Positions 19,057 to 28,632 are shown, counted from the stretch's first letter. The stretch: 58,750 bases of DNA from Salinispora cortesiana (GCF_000484695.1 NZ_AXVR01000031.1:1-58750); one strand, 5' to 3'. Made by a program: numbers and translations. Notes: generated from the sequence alone by a model not told the origin.

Positions 19057-20118
19057 GTGACGTCGCAGCCCACCCTGGCTGTGGTCGGGGCGACGGGCGC
19101 GGTCGGCACCATCCTGTGCGAGCTGCTCACCGGCCGCCGGAACGTCTGGGGCGAGATCCGACTCGTCGCCTCCGCCCGGTCGGTCGGGCAGACGGTGTGT
19201 TGCCGGGGTGAGGAGCTGACCGTCCAGGCGCTCACCCCGGAGGTCTTCGACGGCGTTGACGTGGCGATCTTCGACGTTCCGGACGCGGTCTCGGCCCAGT
19301 GGGTGCCGACCGCGATCGACCGGGGTGCCGCCGTGGTGGACAACACCGCCGCGTTCCGCACCGAACGCGATGTTCCGTTGGTGGTCCCCGAGATCAACCC
19401 GGAGCAGGTCCGGAACCGGCCGCGGGGCATCGTCGCCAACGCGACCTGCACGACCCTCGCCATGATCGTCGCGGTGGCGCCACTGCACCGTGAGTACGGC
19501 CTGCGGGAGCTGGTGCTCTCGTCCTACCAGGCGGTCTCCGATGTCGGGCAGGCCGGGGTGGACACCCTGCACCGCCAACTCGTCAAGATTGTCGGCGACC
19601 GTGCGCTCGGCTCCCGCCCCGGAGATGTCCGGCAGGCGGTCGGGGACGACCTTGGCCCCTTCCCCGCACCCCTAGCGCTGAACGTGGTGCCCTGGGCCGG
19701 AGTGCCCAGCGACGGCGGCTGGTCCTCCGAAGAGGTGACCCTGCGTAATGATTCGCGCAAGATCCTCGACCTGCCCGATCTGAAGGTCAGCGCCACCTGC
19801 GTCCGGGTGCCCGTGGTCACCGGGCACTCGGTGGCGGTACACGCCGTCTTCGGCACCGAGGTGGACGCCGAGGGGGCCAGCGAGGTGCTGCGCAACGCAC
19901 CTGGCGTGATCCTGGTCGACGAACCGGCGGCCGGCGAGTTCCCGATGCCGATCGACGCCGTCGGCACCGACCCGTCCTGGGTCGGCCGCCTCCGCCGTGC
20001 CCTGGACGACCCCCGTGCGCTCGACTTCTTCGTAACCGGGGACAACCTCCGCAAGGGTGCCGCCCTGAACGCGGCGCAGATCGCTGAACTCCTGGCCGGC
20101 GAACTGACCCGGCGTTGA
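19057..20118 (+). CDS. asd: aspartate-semialdehyde dehydrogenase
   Basis: 353 residues from GTG 19057, 3 bases after lysC. It reduces aspartyl phosphate to aspartate semialdehyde with NADPH. N-terminal Rossmann TLAVVGATGAVGTILCELL, the active-site Cys in IVANATCTTLAMIV, and the conserved SSYQAVSDVGQAGVDTL are all present. It forms the lysC-asd operon usual in actinobacteria. Confidence 0.95.
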   Translation: MTSQPTLAVVGATGAVGTILCELLTGRRNVWGEIRLVASARSVGQTVCCRGEELTVQALTPEVFDGVDVAIFDVPDAVSAQWVPTAIDRGAAVVDNTAAFRTERDVPLVVPEINPEQVRNRPRGIVANATCTTLAMIVAVAPLHREYGLRELVLSSYQAVSDVGQAGVDTLHRQLVKIVGDRALGSRPGDVRQAVGDDLGPFPAPLALNVVPWAGVPSDGGWSSEEVTLRNDSRKILDLPDLKVSATCVRVPVVTGHSVAVHAVFGTEVDAEGASEVLRNAPGVILVDEPAAGEFPMPIDAVGTDPSWVGRLRRALDDPRALDFFVTGDNLRKGAALNAAQIAELLAGELTRR

Positions 20119-20122
20119 CGTT

Positions 20123-21544
20123 TCAGGCGGCGGCCAGGCGTACGCCGTCGCGGCCCTCTCGTTTCACCCGGTAGAGCGCCTGGTCGGCGCGGTGGAGGGC
20201 ATGGCCGGCGGGCTCGTCCGGGTGTGGGAGGGCGACGCCCACGCTGACGGTGTGGCCGATCCGGCGCGCCGCCGCGGTGAGGCGTTCGGCGACCCGGACC
20301 GCCTCCTCGGGGCGGTTCACCTCGATCACCGCCACGAACTCGTCGCCGCCGGTCCGGTACAGCTCGTCGCCCTGGCGCAACGCGCCCTCCAACGCCCGCG
20401 CCAGCCCCACCAGCAGCCGGTCGCCGGCCTGGTGGCCGTACGTGTCGTTGACGGTCTTGAAGCCGTCCACGTCGATCGCGAGCAGGGCGGTGCGCCCGGG
20501 GGTGGCCACCGCGATCCGCTCCCCGAACGGCCCGGTGTGCCGCAACCCGGTCAACGGGTCGGAGCTGGCCCGCTCGCGCAGCCGGGCCACGGTCCGGAGC
20601 CGGTCCAGGGCGCTCCCGGTCTGGCCGGCGAGCAGCTCCAGCAGGTTGACGGTGGTCGGATCGGGACGGAGCCGCCGCGCGTCGGCGACCAGCAGTAGCC
20701 CGGCGTCGTCGGTCGCGGCGACCGGCACCGCCACCAGCGTGCGCACCCCGGCCCGGGTCAGCGGAGCGTGGTCGTCGGTCGCCGACGGTTCGGTCTCACC
20801 GAGGGTGTAACCGGCGCCGTAGCGGTGGGCCAGGTCGACCATCCGCGCCAGCGCCTCCGGGCCGGCGGCGCGGAGCGCGGCCCGGACCCGGGCCTCCAAC
20901 TCGTCGGGGCGGGTGGTCGGCGGGCACAGCCGGGGCCCCGGCTGCCCGGCGAGCACCAGAACGGCGGTGGAGAGGGTCGACACGTCCCGCGCGGCTGCGC
21001 CGGCCGCGTGTCGCAGCTCCCGCTCGGTGTCGGCGGAGGCCAGCGCGGCGGCGTGCCGCAAGAGCTTCTCGCTTCGGGTCTCCGCCGGCGGCCCGCCGAG
21101 TGCGCCGATCCGTGCCCCGAGCTGTTCCGCGAGGCGTCCTGCGGTGTCCCGCCACGCCACCAGATCCGCCGGTTGGCTCCAGAGCAGGTCGAGGACGCCG
21201 ACAGGCCGGCCCGCCGGGCCCGGCACCGGTACGCAGACCTCACCGGTGGCGTCGGGGCGGACCGGGAGGCGATCCGGGTCCGCGCCGAGGTCGGTGATGA
21301 CCGCGGGGCGGCCGGTGGTGTGCACCCGGCCGACGACGCCGGAAGCCGTCGGTACGGTCGAGAAGACCTGCCACGACCCGGTGGCCGCGATGCAGCGGAG
21401 CCGGTCGTGGACCTCCAGTAGCACCGAGATGGTGGCGGGGGTGGATCGGGCCAGGGCGGCGACGGTCCACTGGCACGCCTCGGTGACGGTCGACGCCATC
21501 GGCAGGCGGGTCGTGCCGTCCCGGATGATTCGCTCGTGATCCAC
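20123..21544 (-). CDS. GAF-GGDEF diguanylate cyclase
   Basis: 473 residues if started at GTG 21544; the start is uncertain (ATG 21500 is an alternative), and a much longer frame upstream is a shadow of the nucleotidase gene. N-terminal GAF-like segments (about residues 30-290) are followed by a GGDEF domain from about residue 315: DPLTGLRHTGPFGERIAV, then DVDGFKTVNDTYGHQAGDRL, and YRTGGDEFVAV. The active site GGDEF is intact. RQGD five residues before it is a product-inhibition I-site. The protein should make c-di-GMP in response to a cytoplasmic signal. No EAL domain or transmembrane segment. Confidence 0.88.
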   Translation of the reverse strand: MDHERIIRDGTTRLPMASTVTEACQWTVAALARSTPATISVLLEVHDRLRCIAATGSWQVFSTVPTASGVVGRVHTTGRPAVITDLGADPDRLPVRPDATGEVCVPVPGPAGRPVGVLDLLWSQPADLVAWRDTAGRLAEQLGARIGALGGPPAETRSEKLLRHAAALASADTERELRHAAGAAARDVSTLSTAVLVLAGQPGPRLCPPTTRPDELEARVRAALRAAGPEALARMVDLAHRYGAGYTLGETEPSATDDHAPLTRAGVRTLVAVPVAATDDAGLLLVADARRLRPDPTTVNLLELLAGQTGSALDRLRTVARLRERASSDPLTGLRHTGPFGERIAVATPGRTALLAIDVDGFKTVNDTYGHQAGDRLLVGLARALEGALRQGDELYRTGGDEFVAVIEVNRPEEAVRVAERLTAAARRIGHTVSVGVALPHPDEPAGHALHRADQALYRVKREGRDGVRLAAA

Positions 21545-21829
21545 TCGTATGTCGTCCCCAGGTTGGAGGTTCGGCCGCTGCCGGTGCCGTGATCCAGGGT
21601 AGCCAGCCGGTCGCGGCACCCCGGTCTGCTCGGTACGGCGTACCAGCGGGCAGGACGCCCGGTCCGCAGCTGTGGTGTGCCGCTCCGGTCGACTGGTGGC
21701 GAGAGCGATGAGAGGCTGTCGTCGGTGCTGGTGGCGGTACCCGTCGCCGGTGTCCGAATCCTGCCGATGGCGCGAAATGGTGGGCGTGCCTAGCCCGGAT
21801 GTTTCCGCGCCGTTCCCATGAGGAGTTCC

Positions 21830-23533
21830 ATGTCCATCCCTGGGATGCGTCGGGCCGCGATCGGCCTGACCGCGCTCGCTGTGGCCGCCTTCGGCGCGGT
21901 CGCGACCACCCCCGAAGCGGCGGACGCCGGGCCGAAGCCGGTCGAGGTCACGCTGCTCGCGCTGAACGACTTCCACGGCAATCTGGAGCCGCCCGGTGGC
22001 TCCAGCGGCACGATCGAGGACCAGCCGGCCGGTGGGGTCGAGTACCTGGCGACCCACCTGGCCGAGCTGCGTAAGGCCAGCAAGAAGAAGAACACCATCA
22101 CGGTCGCTGCCGGGGACCTGATCGGTGCCTCCCCGCTGCTGTCGGCGGCCTTCCACGACGAGCCGACCATTGAGGCGTTGTCGCAGGCCGGGCTCGACTA
22201 CGCGAGCGTTGGCAACCACGAGTTCGACGAGGGCTCCGACGAGCTGTTGCGGATTCAGCACGGTGGCTGCCACCCGGTCGACGGCTGCGCCGACGGCACC
22301 CCGTACCGGGGCGCTGACTTCCAGTACCTCGCCGCGAACTCCTTCGTGACCGAGACTGGCGAGCCGCTGCTGCCCCCGTACGCCATCCACCGGGTGCAGG
22401 GCGTCAAGATCGGTTTCATCGGAATGACCCTCGAGGGCACCCCGGACATCGTCAGCCCGGACGGCGTCGCCGGCCTGACCTTCGCCGACGAGGCGCAGAC
22501 CGCCAACCGGTACGCGCGGGAACTGCGCCGCAAGGGCGTGGAGACCATCGTGGTGCTGCTGCACGAGGGCGGTAGCCAGGCCGGCGCCGGTGGCATCAAC
22601 GACTGCGTCGACTTCACTGGCCCGGTGGTCGACATCGTCGACCGGATGGACCCGTCCATCGACGTCGTCGTCAGCGGGCACACCCACCAGGCGTACAACT
22701 GCGAGGTCAACAACAAGTTGGTGACCAGCGCCAGCTCGTACGGCCGGCTGATCACCGACATCGATCTGAAGATCGACCGGCGGACCGGGGACGTGCTGCG
22801 GGCCACCGCCGAGAACCTGGTGGTCACGCGGGATGTCGCCGAGGACCCGGTCCAGACCGCGCTGATCGACCACTACCAGACCGTCCTTGGCCCGGTTGCG
22901 GGTCGGGAGGTCGGCGAGACCACCGAGGCGATCACCCGGACGCAGGAGACCCTCTTTGACACCGTTCGCGGGGAGTCCCCCCTCGGGAACCTGATCGCTG
23001 ACGCCCAGCTCTGGGCCACCGAGGGGGACCAGAACGCCGTCGCCGCGTTCATGAACCCGGGTGGTGTCCGGGCGGACTTCGACGCCGGCCCGGTCACCTA
23101 CGAGGAGGCGTTCACCGTACAGCCGTTCACCAACAACCTGGTCTCCCTCGACCTCACCGGTGAGCAGCTCTACTGCCTGCTGGAGCAGCAGTTCGTCACC
23201 GAGCGGGTGCTCTACCCGTCGGCCACGGTCCGGTACGTCGTCGATCCGGCCGGCGGCACCGCCCCGGCGGATGACCCCTGCGCCGGCACCCGCGTGGTCC
23301 GCGGCAGCCTGACCTTCGCCGACGTGCCGGTGGAGACCGACGGCACCTACCGGGTCACGGTGAACAGCTTCCTGGCCGGCGGGGGCGACGGCTTCTCCGT
23401 CCTCACCAATGGCACCACCCCGGCCACCGGCCAGATCGACCTGGACGCGCTGGTCGCGTACCTGACCGAGACCTCACCGGTCTCCGCCCCGGCGCTGGAC
23501 CGGATCCGTACCACCGAGGAGCCCGGCCGCTGA
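21830..23533 (+). CDS. secreted 5'-nucleotidase / UshA-family metallophosphoesterase
   Basis: 568 residues from ATG 21830, preceded by AGGAG at 21821-21825; the in-frame ATG at 21818 lacks one. Signal peptide to about residue 35 (GAVATTPEAADA). The metallophosphatase motifs are intact: LLALNDFHGNLEPP, AAGDLIGASPLLS, SVGNHEFDEGSDEL and VVSGHTHQAYNCE. The C-terminal 5'-nucleotidase domain follows (GNLIADAQLWAT, FMNPGGVRADF, NSFLAGGGDGFSV). It probably dephosphorylates extracellular nucleotides. No wall-anchoring signal seen. Confidence 0.93.
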   Translation: MSIPGMRRAAIGLTALAVAAFGAVATTPEAADAGPKPVEVTLLALNDFHGNLEPPGGSSGTIEDQPAGGVEYLATHLAELRKASKKKNTITVAAGDLIGASPLLSAAFHDEPTIEALSQAGLDYASVGNHEFDEGSDELLRIQHGGCHPVDGCADGTPYRGADFQYLAANSFVTETGEPLLPPYAIHRVQGVKIGFIGMTLEGTPDIVSPDGVAGLTFADEAQTANRYARELRRKGVETIVVLLHEGGSQAGAGGINDCVDFTGPVVDIVDRMDPSIDVVVSGHTHQAYNCEVNNKLVTSASSYGRLITDIDLKIDRRTGDVLRATAENLVVTRDVAEDPVQTALIDHYQTVLGPVAGREVGETTEAITRTQETLFDTVRGESPLGNLIADAQLWATEGDQNAVAAFMNPGGVRADFDAGPVTYEEAFTVQPFTNNLVSLDLTGEQLYCLLEQQFVTERVLYPSATVRYVVDPAGGTAPADDPCAGTRVVRGSLTFADVPVETDGTYRVTVNSFLAGGGDGFSVLTNGTTPATGQIDLDALVAYLTETSPVSAPALDRIRTTEEPGR

Positions 23534-23546
23534 CGCCCCGCTTCCA

Positions 23547-23585
23547 ACGCAGCCGGGCCCCGGTGTTCCCGGGGCCCGGCTGCGT
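23547..23585. terminator. bidirectional terminator hairpin
   Basis: A perfect 17-bp stem (23547-23563 with 23569-23585) and a 5-base loop, core GCCGGGCCCCGG/CCGGGGCCCGGC, between the convergent nucleotidase and recD2 genes. Confidence 0.85.
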
Positions 23586-23607
23586 CTCTGCCCGTTGGGC
23601 CCGCCGA

Positions 23608-25866
23608 TCAGGGCGTTGTGGCGGCCAACCGGTGGTTGAGGGCGGTGTGCCGGCGGCCGGCGCCGACGGTGCGGACCGCGGCGGCGAGGGCCCGGCGAGA
23701 GCCGACCAGGACGACGAGTTGCTTGGCGCGGGTGACGGCGGTGTAGAGCAGGTTGCGTTGCAGCATCATCCAGGCACTGGTGGTCAGCGGGATGACGACC
23801 GCCGGGTATTCGGAGCCCTGCGAGCGGTGAATGGTCATGGCGTAGGCGTGTGCCAACTCGTCCAGCTCGTCGAAGTCGTAGTCGAGGCTCTCGTCCTCGT
23901 CGGTGCGGACGGTCAGTGTCTGCTCCTCGGTCGAGAGCTGGGTGACGATGCCGAGGGTGCCGTTGAAGACACCAGCCTGCCCCTTGTCGTAGTTATTGCG
24001 GATTTGGGTGACTTTGTCGCCGATGCGGAACACCCGCCCACCGGCACGCCGCTCCGGCTGTCCCTCCCGATGCGGGGTGAGTCGTTGCTGGAGCAGGGTG
24101 TTCAGCGCCCCCGAGCCGGCGGGGCCCCGGTGCATGGGGGTGAGGATCTGCACGTCCCGGCGGGGATCAAGGCGGAACTTGGCGGGGATGCGGGAGCAGG
24201 CGACATCGACGGTCAGGTCGGCCGTGGCCTCCGTGTCGTCACAGGCGAAGAGGAAGAAGTCCGGCAGGCCCTGGAGCAGGGGCGGGCGGCCGGCGTTGAT
24301 GCGGTGGGCGTTGGTGACGACGCCGGACTGGGCGGCCTGGCGGAAGATCTGGGTCAGCCGCACCCGCGGGATGGCCGGAGCGGCGAGCAGATCGCGCAAC
24401 ACCTCGCCGGCGCCGACGGAGGGGAGCTGGTCAACATCGCCGACCAGCAGCAGGTGCGCGCCGGGCGGGACGGCCTTGACGAGCTTGTTGGCCAGGATGA
24501 GGTCGAGCATGGAGGCCTCGTCCACGACGAGCAGGTCAACGTCGAGGGGGTTGTCCCGGTCGTAGGAGGCGTCCCCGCCCGGGCGCAGCTGCAACAGGCG
24601 GTGCACTGTGGCGGCGGGGTGCCCGGTCAGCTCGGAGAGGCGCTTGGCGGCCCGCCCGGTCGGGGCTACCAGGGTGACCTTGGCTTTCTTGGCGGCGGCC
24701 AGTTCGACGATTGAACGGACAGTGAAGCTTTTGCCGCACCCCGGCCCGCCGGTCAGCACCGCGACCTTCGAGGTCAGCGCGAGCCGGACCGCCTGCTCCT
24801 GCTCGGTGGCGAGGTCGTTGCCGGTACGCGCCTTCAGCCAGGTCAGGGCCTTGCCCCAGTCGACGCCCACGAAGTGCGGCAACCGATCGGCCCCATCGCC
24901 GAGCAGGCGGAGCAGGCTGGTGGCGAGAGACCGCTCCGCCCGGTGGAACGGCACCAGGTACACCGCCCGGACCGGCTCCGCTGGGCCGGGTGTTGCCGAT
25001 GCTGGCCGAGCGGCGTCGCCGCCCGGTAGCAGCTCACGGACGACACCTTCCTCGGTGACCAGGTCGTCCAGGCAGCGGGTGACGAGGTCGGCCGGCACGT
25101 CGAGGATCTTCGTCGCGTCCGCGACCAGCTCCGGTTCGGGCAGGTAGCAGTGGCCGTTGTCGGTGGCCTCGGAGAGCGTGTACTGCAAGCCGGCCATGAC
25201 CCGCTGCGGGCTGTCGTGCGGGATACCGACCGACTGGGCGATGATGTCGGCGGTCTTGAAGCCGATGCCCCACACGTCGGCCGCCAGCCGGTACGGCTCC
25301 TTCATGACCACGTCGGTGGAGGCATCGCCGTACTGCTTGTAGATCCGTACCGCGAGGGAGGTCGAGACCCCGACCCCCTGGAGGAAGACCATGACCTCCT
25401 TGATCGCCTGCTGCTCCGCCCACGCAGCGGTGATCTTCGCGGTGCGCTTCGGGCCCAGCCCCGGCACCTCCACCAGGCGGGCCGGCTCCTCCTCGATGAT
25501 CCGCAGTGTCTCCAGGCCGAAGTGGGCGACGATCCGTTCGGCGAACACCGGCCCGATGCCCTTGACCAAGCCCGAGCCGAGGTAGCGCTGGATGCCCTGG
25601 ATCGTGGCCGGCAAGACCGTGGTGTAGGAGTCGACCTCGAACTGCCGGCCGTACTTGGGGTGCGAGGACCAGCGCCCGTGCAGCCGCAGGCTCTCCCCCG
25701 GCTGTGCGCCCAGCAGCGCGCCCACCACCGTCAACAGATCGCTACTCCGGTCGGTGGCGACGCGGGCCACGGTGTAGCCGGTCTCCTCGTTGACGTACGT
25801 GAGCCGCTCCAGCACCGCCTCGAGCGTCGCCAGGGCGGGACGAGGGGCAGCGGTCACGTCGGCCAT
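23608..25866 (-). CDS. recD2: RecD2-type ATP-dependent DNA helicase
   Basis: 752 residues. SF1B 5'-3' helicase not attached to RecBC. The N-terminal OB-like region (LERLTYVNEETGYTVARVAT) and tandem helix-hairpin-helix motifs (GLVKGIGPVFAERIVAHFG; VEVPGLGPKRTAKI) are typical of RecD2. Walker A LTGGPGCGKSFTVRSI is near residue 370 and Walker B LLVVDEASMLDL near 447. The late motifs YAMTIHRSQGSEYPAVV and LLYTAVTRAKQ are intact. It probably acts in replication-fork repair. Confidence 0.94.
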   Translation of the reverse strand: MADVTAAPRPALATLEAVLERLTYVNEETGYTVARVATDRSSDLLTVVGALLGAQPGESLRLHGRWSSHPKYGRQFEVDSYTTVLPATIQGIQRYLGSGLVKGIGPVFAERIVAHFGLETLRIIEEEPARLVEVPGLGPKRTAKITAAWAEQQAIKEVMVFLQGVGVSTSLAVRIYKQYGDASTDVVMKEPYRLAADVWGIGFKTADIIAQSVGIPHDSPQRVMAGLQYTLSEATDNGHCYLPEPELVADATKILDVPADLVTRCLDDLVTEEGVVRELLPGGDAARPASATPGPAEPVRAVYLVPFHRAERSLATSLLRLLGDGADRLPHFVGVDWGKALTWLKARTGNDLATEQEQAVRLALTSKVAVLTGGPGCGKSFTVRSIVELAAAKKAKVTLVAPTGRAAKRLSELTGHPAATVHRLLQLRPGGDASYDRDNPLDVDLLVVDEASMLDLILANKLVKAVPPGAHLLLVGDVDQLPSVGAGEVLRDLLAAPAIPRVRLTQIFRQAAQSGVVTNAHRINAGRPPLLQGLPDFFLFACDDTEATADLTVDVACSRIPAKFRLDPRRDVQILTPMHRGPAGSGALNTLLQQRLTPHREGQPERRAGGRVFRIGDKVTQIRNNYDKGQAGVFNGTLGIVTQLSTEEQTLTVRTDEDESLDYDFDELDELAHAYAMTIHRSQGSEYPAVVIPLTTSAWMMLQRNLLYTAVTRAKQLVVLVGSRRALAAAVRTVGAGRRHTALNHRLAATTP

Positions 25867-25901
25867 CCTGCCCTACCGCAGCGGCAGCGCGGCGTTCCGC
25901 C

Positions 25902-26216
25902 TCAGGGCTGGTCTCCGTGCTCGAGGAGTTCGAGGCGCACGGTGGTGACGTCGCCGGCCTCGACGTTTTCCGCGTCACGGACGGCTCGTTTGACCGGCAG
26001 CACATAGCAGCTTCGCTGTTTGTCCGGAAATATCGAGGTCGCCCAGGTGCTGTCGCCGACCGTGACCCGGACCCGCAGCGAGCCGAAGCCACGACGCGGT
26101 GGCCCGGGCAGCTCCCGGATCTCCTCCGACAGGTCGGTGGGGAGGCTGACGAAGGTCCAACTGTCGGCACGCCGGGCACTCCAGCTCCACAGCTCGGCCT
26201 CGAAGGTGACGATCAC
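25902..26216 (-). CDS. DUF1905-family protein
   Basis: 104 residues from GTG 26216. The small beta-barrel family signature is clear: TFEAELWSWSARRADSWTFV near the N-terminus, then RRGFGSLRVRVTVGDSTWAT, SIFPDKQRSCYVLPVK and AGDVTTVRLELLEH. Function of the family is not established. It lies upstream of recD2 on the same strand with a 35-base gap, so the two may share a transcript. Confidence 0.85.
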   Translation of the reverse strand: MIVTFEAELWSWSARRADSWTFVSLPTDLSEEIRELPGPPRRGFGSLRVRVTVGDSTWATSIFPDKQRSCYVLPVKRAVRDAENVEAGDVTTVRLELLEHGDQP

Positions 26217-26360
26217 GGGCCCAGCCTGACACGACGGTCCGACACCCGGCACCGTCGCTCCGCACCCCGAGCGACCGAACCGGCACCCCGGCGCGGTCGC
26301 CGGTGCTAACACGTGAGCTGAGCCGTGGTGCCGACAGGGCTGCCTGGCTACTGTCGGGCC

Positions 26361-27305
26361 ATGCTGCTGAGTTCGTACGACGTCGAGCTGTTCGAGCAGT
26401 CCAGGGCTCGGTTGGAGGCGATCGCCTACCGGCTGCTCGGCTCGGCGAGCGACGCCGAGGACGCGGTCCAGGACACCTTCCTGCGCTGGCAGGCCGCCGA
26501 CCGCAGGCACGTCCAGACGCCCGAGGCGTGGCTGACCAAGGTGCTCACCAATCTGTGTCTCAACCAGCTCACCTCCGCGCGCGTCCGGCGTGAGGCGTAT
26601 GTGGGTACCTGGCTGCCCGAGCCGCTGCTCACCGGAGACCCGATGCTCGGCCCGGTCGACACCGTCGAGCAGCGGGAGTCGGTCTCGATGGCGGTGCTTG
26701 TCCTGCTGGAGCGGCTCTCGCCCAACGAGCGGGTCGTGTACGTGCTCCGGGCGGCGTTCGGCTACTCGCACGGTGAGATCGCCGAGTTCCTCGACCTCAC
26801 CGAGTCGAACTGCCAACAGATCTACCGGCGGGCGAAGCAGCACATCAGCACCGACCGGGTCCGCGCGGAGGTGGACGCGGCCAGCATGCGGAAGATTGTC
26901 GAGGAGTTCCTGGTGGCCGCCACAAGTGGGCAGGTGCGGCGGCTCGTCGAGCTCCTGACCGCGGACGCGACGAGCGTCGGCGACGGCGGCGGCAAGATCC
27001 CGGCCCGGACCACGCCGGTCGCCGGCGCGCTGGCGGTGGCGAGGTTCCTGCGTGGTCTCCTCAGTCCCACCAAAGCCAAACGCGACCGGATCGGCGGCCG
27101 TCCTGCTGTCTACGCCGGCGTCGTCAACGGCGGACCCGCGGTGGTGGTCGTGATCGACGACCGGGTCGTCGCGGTCATGTCCCTACAGGTGACCGGGGAG
27201 GGGATCTCGGCCATCCATACCCAGATCAACCCAGACAAGCTTGCCCGCGCCACCCGCCGCTGGTCCATCGTCGAGCCCGGCGAACCGCTCATCGAAGCCT
27301 GGTGA
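26361..27305 (+). CDS. ECF41-group sigma factor with SnoaL-like C-terminal domain
   Basis: 314 residues from ATG 26361. Sigma region 2 is FEQSRARLEAIAYRLLGSAS through EDAVQDTFLRWQAAD, region 4 spans ERLSPNERVVYVLRAAFGYS to NCQQIYRRAKQH. The C-terminal about 110 residues form an NTF2/SnoaL-like domain carrying DGGGK and NPDKL, the two motifs known to control activity in ECF41 sigma factors. No anti-sigma gene is adjacent, as usual for this group; the C-terminal domain does that job. ECF41 genes normally regulate themselves and the adjacent enzyme gene, here the oxidoreductase just downstream. Confidence 0.92.
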   Translation: MLLSSYDVELFEQSRARLEAIAYRLLGSASDAEDAVQDTFLRWQAADRRHVQTPEAWLTKVLTNLCLNQLTSARVRREAYVGTWLPEPLLTGDPMLGPVDTVEQRESVSMAVLVLLERLSPNERVVYVLRAAFGYSHGEIAEFLDLTESNCQQIYRRAKQHISTDRVRAEVDAASMRKIVEEFLVAATSGQVRRLVELLTADATSVGDGGGKIPARTTPVAGALAVARFLRGLLSPTKAKRDRIGGRPAVYAGVVNGGPAVVVVIDDRVVAVMSLQVTGEGISAIHTQINPDKLARATRRWSIVEPGEPLIEAW

Positions 27306-27321
27306 CCCAGCTCATAGCCGG

Positions 27322-27379
27322 CTCCTGTCAGCAACCGCGTCGCTATCCGGTTCAGGAAGCGGACGCATCGAGACAGGAG
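27322..27379 (+). promoter_or_regulatory. upstream region of the oxidoreductase: inverted repeat covering its ribosome-binding site
   Basis: CTCCTGTC (27322-27329) and GACAGGAG (27372-27379) are perfect 8-bp inverted repeats; the second contains the AGGAG ribosome-binding site. If transcription starts upstream, pairing would hide the site. The left arm also contains TGTCAGC, similar to the TGTCACA -35 element reported for ECF41 promoters, though a CGTC -10 at correct spacing is not clear. Confidence 0.3.
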
Positions 27380-27386
27380 TGAGATC

Positions 27387-28571
27387 ATGAAGCACCGCAT
27401 CGTCGTCCTCGGGTCCGGATATGCCGGAGCCAGCGCCGCCGGACGCCTCGCCCGGCGGCTGCACCCCGACAGCGTCGAGATCACTGTCGTCAACGCCGAG
27501 GCCGAGTTCGTGGAGCGGGTCCGGTTGCACCAACTCGCGACCGGACAGCGCCTCGCCCCCCGCCGACTGCGCGACATCTACGCGGGTACGAGCGTGCGGC
27601 TGCGACTGGCGCGGGTCACCGCCGTTGACGTCGATCAGAAGATCGTCACGCTCGTTGACGAGCACGGTGCCGGCGAGATCGGCTACGACACCCTCGTCTA
27701 CGCCCTCGGTAGCACCGGTACTGACCACGGGGTTCCCGGCGTCGCCACGCACGCCTACGGCATCGCCGGTGAGGAGTCCGCCCTGCGGCTGCGCGATCGC
27801 CTGGTCCGCCTCGGCGCCGGTGGGAACGTCCTGGTCGTCGGAGGTGGGCTCACCGGCCTCGAAGCCGCCACTGAGATCGCCGAGGCGCGGCCGGACCTCG
27901 CCGTCGCGATCGCCGCCCGTGGCGGTCTCGGCGACTGGCTGGACGTCAAGGCGCGGCGTCACCTGCGACGCGTCTGTGACCGGCTCGGCATCACCGTGCA
28001 TGAGCACACTGACATCGTCGGGGTTGCGGAGGAGAGCGCGGTCACCGGCGACGACCGGGCCATTCCGGCTCAGGTGACCGTCTGGACGGCGGGCTTCGCC
28101 GTCCACCCCATCGCCGCGGCCACACCGCTGAAGCTCGCCGAGACCGGACAGATCATCGTGGACGCCAGCATGCGCGCGATCTCGCACCCCGACGTGTACG
28201 CGATCGGTGATGCCGCGTTCGCCGAGGGTCCCAGCGGCAAGCCGCTCCGGATGTCCTGCGCCTCCGGAATCCCCATGGGCTGGCAGGCAGCCGACGCCAT
28301 CGCCGCGCGCCTGACCGGTCGAGAGGTGCCGAAGGTCTCGCTTCGCTACTTCAATCAGTGCATCAGCCTCGGCCGGCAGGACGGGCTCATCCAGTTCGTG
28401 ACCGCCGATGACCAGGCCAAAGCGTCCTTCATCGCCGGAAGGATGGCAGCCCGCTACAAGGAGATGGTCTGTCGGGGGGCGGCCTGGAGCGTCTTCCACC
28501 CCACGCTGCTGTTGCCGACCCGCCGCCGTACCACCCCGAGCCGGAAGGAGCGGCGCACCGCCCCCGCATGA
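27387..28571 (+). CDS. NAD(P)/FAD-dependent oxidoreductase, NDH-2-like
   Basis: 394 residues; ATG preceded by AGGAG at 27375-27379. FAD-binding Rossmann IVVLGSGYAGASAAGRLARR at the N-terminus, a second NAD(P)-binding GGNVLVVGGGLTGLEAATEI near residue 145, and the C-terminal FAD contact DVYAIGDAAFAEGPSGKPL. It resembles type II NADH dehydrogenases and relatives; no clear C-terminal membrane anchor was seen. The 81-base gap after the sigma factor gene suggests ECF41 control, since oxidoreductases are one of the three usual partner classes. Confidence 0.88.
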   Translation: MKHRIVVLGSGYAGASAAGRLARRLHPDSVEITVVNAEAEFVERVRLHQLATGQRLAPRRLRDIYAGTSVRLRLARVTAVDVDQKIVTLVDEHGAGEIGYDTLVYALGSTGTDHGVPGVATHAYGIAGEESALRLRDRLVRLGAGGNVLVVGGGLTGLEAATEIAEARPDLAVAIAARGGLGDWLDVKARRHLRRVCDRLGITVHEHTDIVGVAEESAVTGDDRAIPAQVTVWTAGFAVHPIAAATPLKLAETGQIIVDASMRAISHPDVYAIGDAAFAEGPSGKPLRMSCASGIPMGWQAADAIAARLTGREVPKVSLRYFNQCISLGRQDGLIQFVTADDQAKASFIAGRMAARYKEMVCRGAAWSVFHPTLLLPTRRRTTPSRKERRTAPA

Positions 28572-28632
28572 GATGGCGAAGTGGTCGTCAACGCCGGGCC
28601 TGGTCCGGTGTCGTGCGCGTCCACTGCCGGGT

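Noticed and set aside
20119..20122. Terminator between asd and the GGDEF gene
   Set aside because: Only 4 bases separate the stops and no convincing hairpin spans them.
21545..22873. Long minus-strand open frame continuous with the GGDEF gene
   Set aside because: It is the antisense of the 5'-nucleotidase gene, whose motifs are all on the plus strand. High-GC coding DNA keeps antisense frames open.
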